A DNA stretch of 64,000 nt from Haliclona indistincta (Eukaryota; Porifera; Demospongiae; Haplosclerida; Chalinidae): contig OZ024789.1 in the NCBI GenBank assembly GCA_964017065.1, positions 1,334,764 through 1,398,763 on the forward strand, written 5' to 3'. The notes beneath the pieces are model-generated. The model searched no databases. It was given only the letters and a program-made list of their open reading frames with translations, and was not told the DNA's origin. The translations under genes and the position numbers were made by a program. This document shows, in pieces, positions 56,201 to 64,000 of this stretch; the first letter of the stretch is position 1, and the number at the start of each line of letters is the position of its first letter.

Positions 56201-59200
56201 GGACATCACACGGAATTACGTTTACGCACAGTACACGATTTACTTGTAATGTAACACGATGAATATAACGGGTTGCTAATGACAACCTCTCCATTCCACG
56301 AAGGTCATCTTGGATCCACACCCACGCAATCGAGCCACACCCACGGAGAGCCTGGGGACGAGGCTATTCTGGTTCATACAATAACAAGGCAGCTGCAGTT
56401 GTGGGTAGTTTTGTCTTCTGAGAAATCTATATTGCCATTTAAGTGAGCATATCACGCCATTACTGGCTTTTTAATTAAAATTATTATTAATTTGCTTTTT
56501 GAGCAAATCTCGATTCTTTTCTGTGGGTGGAGCTATCTAGTCTAAGAATGAATAGATGGGGATTTTCTCCTATGTCTGGAGTGGTTAGTCTTGTTCCAAT
56601 GAGATGTGACAGAGCCATTCTTGTTTATACACTATAGCATTATTATAGTTATACCACCTGAATCATTATTGACAAGTACTTGATCTGGGCGGGGTCAATT
56701 CAAGTCTGTCAGTCCTGATTTTAGTCACAACAGCTACAAATGTAGCTATTAGGGAGGCACGGTAGTGACTCCCTATGTAGGGTTGAACGGAAAAACTAAA
56801 TGGTGGCTACATACAATGTATTAGCGTTCAAACGCTGATATTTCGCCTGGTAATGAATTTTATAAGTCCAAATTAAGACACTTAGATCTGCTATCTGGCG
56901 TTGCCCCATCTTACAGTAGCAAGGAGATTGCTCGAAATTGTTACTAAAGTGACGAACCTGGAAACGGTGAAAATCGAGTTTCGTCATCTTCGTTTCTTCT
57001 TTCTTTCTTCAGCGCGCCTAGCGCCTTTACGCGAGCAATGCCGAGACCAAAACACTCACGAACAGTCGTGAAATTCTCCTGGCAGGTGCCTTTTGAACTT
57101 TGTTTTTAGCGAAACGGCGATATAAATTCGGCGATTTCTCGATCGTGATCCATTGTCAGCTAAGTGTTAGACGCCATTATTGTGATTGCGCAATACGCAC
57201 GTGACCAAGCTGTGGATAGCGCACGTGACCAAGCACTAGCTTGAGTATCGCCACACCGTATGGATCACGGATAACACATATTTGTCTGGAGTCTTCGAAG
57301 AACGGTAAGCTGGTGCAAGATCACCATTCTGCGCTTGCCAGATAATTTATAACCGTCGTAAAGGTCTACAAACAAGTGTGGGCGGGGCTCATATGCACTG
57401 CATGCGTAGGCGAGCTGATTGTATAGCAAAATTTAGCTACAAGTTTAAAGAAAAGCCATCAACAACAGGAAAACTAAACCAATGGTAGAAACCAAGACGG
57501 CTCAGTACGTGCATGATATTGAACTGCACTTCACTGAAAAAGAAAAAAGGACACAAACAAGAAATTAAAAAGATTTCTATCGAAATCGAAAGGTTGTAGG
57601 GTTGTGAAATCTACCACTGGTCCACAATGTAAACTAACAAGGAGCAAGCATGGAATGGTAACACAATTGACTTGCTAACAGACCATAGATCCCTACATTA
57701 GTGGCTGTTCATAAGATGAATGTATGTCAAGTGTCAGTCAACAGCAAATAGCTGAACTAGCTATAGTCTGCCACAGCAGCCACTGATGTAGGGATTTAAT
57801 TTCGATAGAAATCTTTTTAATTTCTTGTACATGTACAACATGCATGCACAATACCATTACCTGGTCTGATAGCTGCTTCAATGTCACTAGCAATTTTGCG
57901 ATCGCCTATGTCCCTCAAAGCTGTTATCAGGTGAGCCCAAGATACGTCAAAATCGTTATTTATCCAACAAGTAAACATTTTCATTTTCCTATCAGTTATT
58001 TTACGGTATTCGGCTTCTATTTCTTCAAGTTGGTGATTTTTAAGATCCAGCTGTATACCAAGTCCCTTCCAGTCAGTAACCTCTCTGCATGCTTCAAGAA
58101 GATTCTTCACTGTTAGAGGAGAGCCTGACAAAGATAACACAAGTGAACTATAGGACTTATGATAAATTCATTCAGCTCTAATTACTCAATACTATGCTCA
58201 TAATATTATTATTAATTTTATTGACAAACACATTGTATTATACATAATAGCTAGACAGCGCATCCGAGGATCTACGCGATTTAGAAGCCCGAGAGCCGTT
58301 GCTATATAGCGCAAGCGTAGCGAGGGCGCTATGGTAACAGCGCGAGGGCTTCTACACCGCATAGATCTGATTGGATGCGCTGTCTAACAGATTTAGACCA
58401 TAGCAACAGCAAACAGAAACGACGCGAACGACGAGCAAAGACACGCGTGCGCTGTTAAAATTATTCAGTAGAACTCCGCGCACAAAACCGTAATCTGCGC
58501 CGTGTGGTGGGATTCCATTATGAGGTCGCGGCAGTGGCAGGATTCCATTATGAGTTATAGAGACCTGCAGCTACGCTTCCTGATTGGTCAACACCGCTTA
58601 GCCGTGGTCTAAATATAGGTTAGACGATGGATTCGAGGTGTCTACGGGATTTAGATCACCGCAGAAACTGATGTTTGACGTCCCGAGCGCGTAGCGCGAG
58701 GGCGTCTATTTCGGTTTCCAAGGTGAGCTAAATCTCGTAGGCACCGAGAATCTATCGTCTGAGGTGTTTAGACCATACCTGCGCTTAAGCAAACGAAGCG
58801 CTCGAGGTGGTAGAGAGCCCAGAGAAGTTCCCAGAGTCAAGCGACAGCCCGTTTTCAAGCGATGGCAGTATAAACTCGCGTGCGTTTTTCGACGACGCCA
58901 TGTTGTTGTGGTTATTAATGACGTGGTTAATTAAAGGTGGTCTAAGTAAACTCAGCGGTGTACTAAGTGAAATCAGCGGTGGTCTACTTGATTTACTTTA
59001 CCTCTGGCTGACCAATCAAATTGCAGAATTACATTGAAGTATGATCTAAATAATATTATAGCCACAGTGACCATTGATTTTTAAAGAGTGAAGTCATAAA
59101 CACTAAATATTATTTTAGCTTATCATATTCATTCTAGGTGCAGCTATGGTTTGACAATAATGACATCATAATAAGTACAAGCAGGCTAATAATCACAGAA

Positions 59201-59799
59201 CTTGGGCTCAGAAATGTACAACATATCCGATCTGTGGATGTTTTCAGTCCTTCTCATGAACACATTGAAATAACAAAATTAAGAGAACAGTTTTAAAACA
59301 ATGTCTCACATATGGTTTGAATAACAGTTCATTTGAGACAATGTACATAATAATTATAATGCGGCTTATACACAACTTTGAACTAAACCATATTGGACAA
59401 ATAGCTACACTAGGGCACATGCATGCAAAGACAAACAGTGTACGTGTACATTACTTCGTATTTATACACTAGTTTTCACTATTAATTTTCGTGACTGACT
59501 CGGATCAGGTCACTGAGCAGCTCACCGGCAGTTAACGGTCCCGGGTTCTGTTCCACATCACCCGCTGAAAGCAGGAGATGACTAATGAATGGCACGAGCA
59601 TCAGAACAAGAGCGCGCCTTATGAGCAGAGAGCGACACAGAGATGAGAACAGCCCAGCACTGCCACCACCAGCTAGGAACCAGCCATGAGCCACAGACTG
59701 CTGTTGTTGCTGATGAAGATTGCGGAAGAGAGAGCTGCTGGGTGGACTAGAACAGTTGAACCGCCCTATCGTAGCTCGCCATAACTCAAGAGAGATCAT
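53205..59799 (-). CDS. Gene A: 2A signal - death domain - TM - death domain protein (copy 2)
   Basis: This is the same five-exon model as in copy 1, shifted by 52340: 59799-59526, 58124-57861, 55288-55214, 53828-53727 and 53668-53205. The predicted protein appears identical (392 aa), including the 2A motif and the TM helix. Two intact, near-identical copies would double gene dosage if the duplication is real. Confidence 0.72.
59536..59559 (-). other. 2A-like ribosome-skipping motif in gene A (copy 2)
   Basis: Identical to the motif at 7196-7219, in the second locus copy. Confidence 0.85.
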
Positions 59800-59995
59800 G
59801 ACTGGACGGGAATGAGCCGATCGCTACTCACTAGTCGCCCACATTACCTCGAGATCTAATCTTCCGGGAGAACGCGCGCCAAAAATGGTCGCTTGATTGC
59901 AGCTTACACTGTAGTAGTATTACGAGAAATTTTTCGCGGGTTAACAACCAAAAAATCCTTATAAAACGGCTGTTGTAAAAATAATTATAATAGTA

Positions 59996-61736
59996 CTATA
60001 GCACATATGTAGTAATCTCATCAGTGGTAGCCTGGTCCATATCAGCTCCTCTCATAGCGTCTATTAGTTGCTGCCATGAGCAGGTCCCTGATGATAACCA
60101 CTGGTTTAACACTGCTCTCACTAAATCCTTCTTGTCTTGGTTTGACCGATCATTTTCTATCTTCATCACTTCTTGACGTGATTTCAAGAGGAGATGAGCG
60201 AACTGTATGCACTTATCCTTGTCATGGAAATCAACAATGGAGTCTTTAATACGGAGATAACTATCATCATCTTTCTTGATAGCGATGAGTAGAGACCATG
60301 ATGGTGTATCACCTGCATGGGGCAAGCAAAGGAGAACTGAATAAACCTCAAAGGTCAGTCACTCTACAATAACTGCAGCAAGATAGGCTGAATAGCACAT
60401 TGTTCTAGTAATAACTTGTGGTCCTCAAGGGGATGATTTAAGGTAGGTCTGCAGCCATGCACATGCAGCTTTATCAACAAACAGTTTTATAAAAGAATAC
60501 TGCAGCATAGAATTGTTTGTAGTACAAGAGGAGTGATAGAACTTTGGTGCAAGAAATGGTTTGTCAATAGTGCATCAAGTGCATCACAGTGATTTTTCAC
60601 AATAATGCATGTCTCCATTACGATGAACTATGTATTATCATCTTACCAGCAACAGATCTTGATGGTCTAGCAGTACCAGCTGCAGCTGAAGGGTCTGTGG
60701 GACAGTGAATGAGAAATAACACAATGTTAATAGAAACATGCACATCACACATTATGAAAGTGATCCAATTTTTTTGTGATAATTAATTATGAATAACAAA
60801 CGACACGGTATATTTTAGCAACATAGTATTCTTGCAAACAATGAAGCTAATTCTTAACCTGAAGAGTCCGTCTGAACAATTCTTCCTGCCCTCATTCCAG
60901 CACCAGCTGCAGTACACAAATAAAGCGAGTCATAGCAAAATGTGAGCTAGATAGAGTATAAAATCACCAAGAACTATCAGATTGCTCTGAACTAGAATGC
61001 ATCATGTGCTACAATGAATTTCACTTCTGTTAAAAAAAAAACAGCAGATACATGAAGATTACTTCAAAATTCGCATAATATTAAAAACCGCAAAATGACT
61101 CCCAGCCACAGGTCATAATAATACATCTTTGACAGTCTAGTATAATATGTTATTACAAAATACTGAGAACACTGCAGTTCACTAGACTGCTGTGATAGAG
61201 AAACTGTTTACAAGCTAGGGCTAGCAGAGCTTGCAAAAACAGGTACATATATGAATCAAGTGCACAAAGTAAACCCAAAAGCACTGTTTAGACAATTTAG
61301 ACACAAGTCACACAAGCATACCTCCTCTCTCAGACAATGATGGAACAGTTATTATGAAATATTCCTCCAATATCTTAACCTCCTCTATTAGACCAGCATG
61401 TTGTAGAGCAGTGATCAGCGTTCCCCAGGTCAGTGGTCTAGGGTCAAGCTCCTGGTTACCTCCTCTCAACCATTCAGAGAACAGATAGATTACCGGATCC
61501 GATTCAGTTTTCAAGTTTGCTATGATGTGCTGAGGGAATTTCAATGCTATAGCTAGTTGTGTTACTCGTGGTTTGATCCGATCCATGAGTCTGAAGGGAA
61601 CGGTCCTTCCATCTTCACTAGTGTAGGACATGCACTGCAGGTCCTGGAGTGTCGGCGTAGCATCTGTGTGTAAACGTGAGCTAGCAGTTTGTCTCTGTGA
61701 CTTTACAATGACATTCAACATACCTCTGTTTATCAT
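59996..61736 (-). CDS. Gene B2: tandem death-domain protein (copy 2)
   Basis: Same model as copy 1 shifted by 52340: exons 61736-61724, 61663-61322, 60906-60859, 60694-60647 and 60312-59996, giving 255 aa. The single difference I noticed between the locus copies (8211/60551) falls in the intron before the last exon, so the proteins should be identical. Confidence 0.75.
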
Positions 61737-62514
61737 CTGTGCCGGAATCGATCGACTAAAGTCAGTTGTAGCACCAACAATACAGATGGATCATGCGCCC
61801 ACCAAGAGTGTAAGCTTACCCACGTCACCAAGGCTATTCACGTGATCTTGTGGACCCATGCTAAATTTAAACTGCAACATCATAGCAAACATACTGCTGA
61901 GTGCTTGCAGTGACTGCTCATTTCACGAGCAGCAATATACTGTACGCGTTTATCGTGCAATCAAGAAGACAGACCTGATCGCTAGTACACGTACGTGTAA
62001 ACAAGGCAGTGGACTTGTAAACGAGCCACACCCTCCAACACAATACTAGGCTAGGACAACAGTAATGCTAAACGATACTTAACTTGCAATTGGAGGTGAT
62101 GTTCCTATAGTGGTTATTTTAAGCTAAACATCAGCGTAAGGATTATTTACAGCCGTTGTCATGCAAGTTTTTACCAACCTTTTCTAGTCACCTATCAGTG
62201 TCATCAGTAAGTATGCAAGCACCCTGTACAGCTGTCACATGATCTGTGGAGGTATCACACGTTAACAGACTCCATATGAAAGGAGCAATAGATTGAATAA
62301 CGTTTGAATAGTGTAACTCATGTATAGCATTGGTTCAATTATAGCAACAATATCTTAACTAACTTTACGGAGTGTCTGGAAGAGTACATAATTATGTACG
62401 TGCATGTCATAAGAAAAAATAGTTATTTTTGTCATGAAATCTGTTGCAACATTACTGTTTTGTTAAACTGTTTTGATAAAAAGGTTTCTCTGTTCAATCG
62501 TCTCTTGCTGGAGG

Positions 62515-63540
62515 TTATATCCCTAGGTCTTTAGCCAGATTCTGAGCAATAATCAACTGCCCAGACATTCTCACAGCAGTCACTACGGTCTCCCACTTTC
62601 TAGGTTCTATAGCTGTCCAGTCAGTCACCATTGCTCCCAGCTTGTCATGGTCATTCAGCAGTCCTCGATATTTCTCTACGGTACCACCCATCATGAGACC
62701 GATGGCGAGGTCTGTCCACTTGTAATCTGGGAATCCATGTTGCCTTAGCTTAAACAAGATAGTACTAGCATCTGGTTGAAGAGGAGGAAAACCTACAAGT
62801 AGAATACATGCAGGAAAAGTCAAAAAATCCCACTGTCATATAGAAACGTATAAGATTCACCGTTGTCAGTTTCAACAAATCTCTCTTGATTTATCCTATA
62901 ATAGCCAGTAACAAAAATTAATTATGTGCTATATTACTGACTGATACTCACTGTTGTCTGGTAGCAACTGGCTCCGCCCTCACTTCAATAGCAGCAGCTG
63001 TATAATAGGTATAAATAAACAAAAATTGAATCAAGTAAACTTAGCAATTACTTCGGAATCACGCACGATGTTTGTTTTACATTTTCACACTCCTACATTG
63101 CTATCTAGAGGCTAGCATACCTCTTCCCTCCCTCAGAGGCGGTGCAGCGGATAAAATGTGCTCCTTCAATATCTTGACCTCCTCTATTAGACCAGCATGT
63201 TGTAGAGCAGTGATCAGTGTACCCCAGGTCAGCGGTCTAGGGTCGTAATCCTGGATACCTCCTCTCAACCACTCAGAGAACAGATAGAATACTGGATTCA
63301 GTTCAGTTTTCAAGTTTGCTATGATGTGCTGAGGGAAGCCCAAACCTATAGCTAGATCTGTTACTCGTGGTTTAATCCGATCCATGAGTCTGAAGGGAAC
63401 ATCGCTACCATCTTCACTAGTGTAGGACATATACTGCAGGTCCTGGAGTGTTGGCGTAGCATCTGTATCGTGTAAACACACAAGTGGTTTTCTCTGTGTG
63501 AGTTCAGCACAATGGTATTCAACACACCTCTGCTTATCAT
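62515..63540 (-). CDS. Gene B1: tandem death-domain protein, intact (copy 2)
   Basis: Five exons are inferred: 63540-63528 (M-I-S-R plus one base), 63462-63121, 62997-62952, 62895-62861 and 62792-62515. They give 237 codons plus stop. Exon 2 is a death domain nearly identical to the first DD of gene B2 (core LAIGLGFPQHIIANL). Exons 3 and 4 form a short charged linker and use phase 1-2-1, unlike the all-phase-1 linkers of B2. Exon 5 is a second DD (helices DLAIGLMMGG and WETVVTAVRMSG) ending in a stop. That last DD is closely related to the DD of gene C. It is a likely cytosolic adaptor; its partners are unknown. Confidence 0.75.
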
Positions 63541-64000
63541 ATCTGTACCGGATTCGATCGTCTAAGCTCACCAAGGACGGTAGATCGAGAGAGACAAGCC
63601 CACAAGCAACGCAGCTGATCACGTGATCTTGTTTACAGAGGGCAGATGCTATGGAGCATAGCAAACGTATTGCTTGCAGTGATTGCATGTCTGCAGCTAT
63701 CTCGAGCTCTGTTCCACGAGCAGCACTAGCACTGAAGTAGTGCAACCGAAAACACAGTTTATTGTCGGATACTTGTGTACACGGGACAGTGGACTTGTAA
63801 ACGAGCCACACCTAAGAAGAGAAGAGAAGAAGTACAGAAGAGCATGCAACGCCTAGCAGTGACTCGGTTTGCAACAAACAAGCACATGCAGATTACCTCT
63901 GTTTGTCATCTGAGCTGGATCCAATCGTCAAAACTAACTAACAGCTGAAAAAAGCGGAGCAGCAAGAAACGAGACACTAGACAGGATGCTATAAATCACG

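Larger units (their letters stand above)
52341..64000. repeat. Direct segmental duplication, copy 2 (uninterrupted)
   Basis: This copy corresponds to 1-10958 joined directly to 31449-32150. It is the empty-site version of the locus, with intact genes A, B2 and B1. It is truncated by the window end. It could be a recent tandem duplication or two haplotypes assembled in series; the sequence alone does not decide. Confidence 0.96.

Overview
The window looks like animal nuclear DNA, most likely a marine sponge such as Amphimedon queenslandica. This is an inference from AT-rich sequence with many short GT-AG introns, frequent GCATGCATGC words, dense MITEs and an expansion of death-fold genes. No RNA genes, prokaryotic operons or CRISPR arrays were seen. 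All gene models were read by eye from splice sites, reading phase and protein patterns.

Region 1-32150 (copy 1) and region 52341-64000 (copy 2) are one near-identical locus present twice in direct orientation. The locus carries three minus-strand death-domain (DD) genes. Gene A encodes an N-terminal 2A ribosome-skipping motif, then DD, Ser/Thr/Pro linker, one transmembrane helix, linker repeats and a second DD. Genes B2 and B1 are small DD-linker-DD proteins. Almost every exon joins in phase 1, so the modules can be shuffled freely. In copy 1, gene B1 is broken by a 20481-bp transposon (10959-31439). Copy 2 preserves the empty site, which fixes the ends to the base and shows a 9-bp target duplication.

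The transposon appears to be a giant Mutator-like (MULE) element. It has 42-bp terminal inverted repeats and inverted subterminal satellite arrays of very different size at its two ends. It carries a plus-strand gene with many exons that runs through an acidic region, a PHD finger, a MULE-type DDE transposase with a WRKY/GCM1-like zinc finger, a USP (C19) domain, a Ulp1 (C48) domain and a second, degenerate C48-like domain.

Region 32151-52340 holds: a CARD-like + DD gene (gene C, RAIDD-like layout) and a decayed partial copy of it; transposons whose insertion can be compared with that copy; an intronless POT/SLC15-like transporter; a second large transposon (about 41684-49350) with a 2053-codon ORF (zinc finger, repeats, DDE-like core, Ulp1 protease, PHD finger); an ASMT-like O-methyltransferase with one frameshift just downstream of that transposon; and a 1-kb foldback element with another MITE nested in it.

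Two themes run through the window. One is a cluster of modular death-fold adaptors, one of which carries a 2A signal that could send its product to two places. The other is a pair of unrelated large transposons that each carry a PHD finger and a SUMO-protease-like domain.
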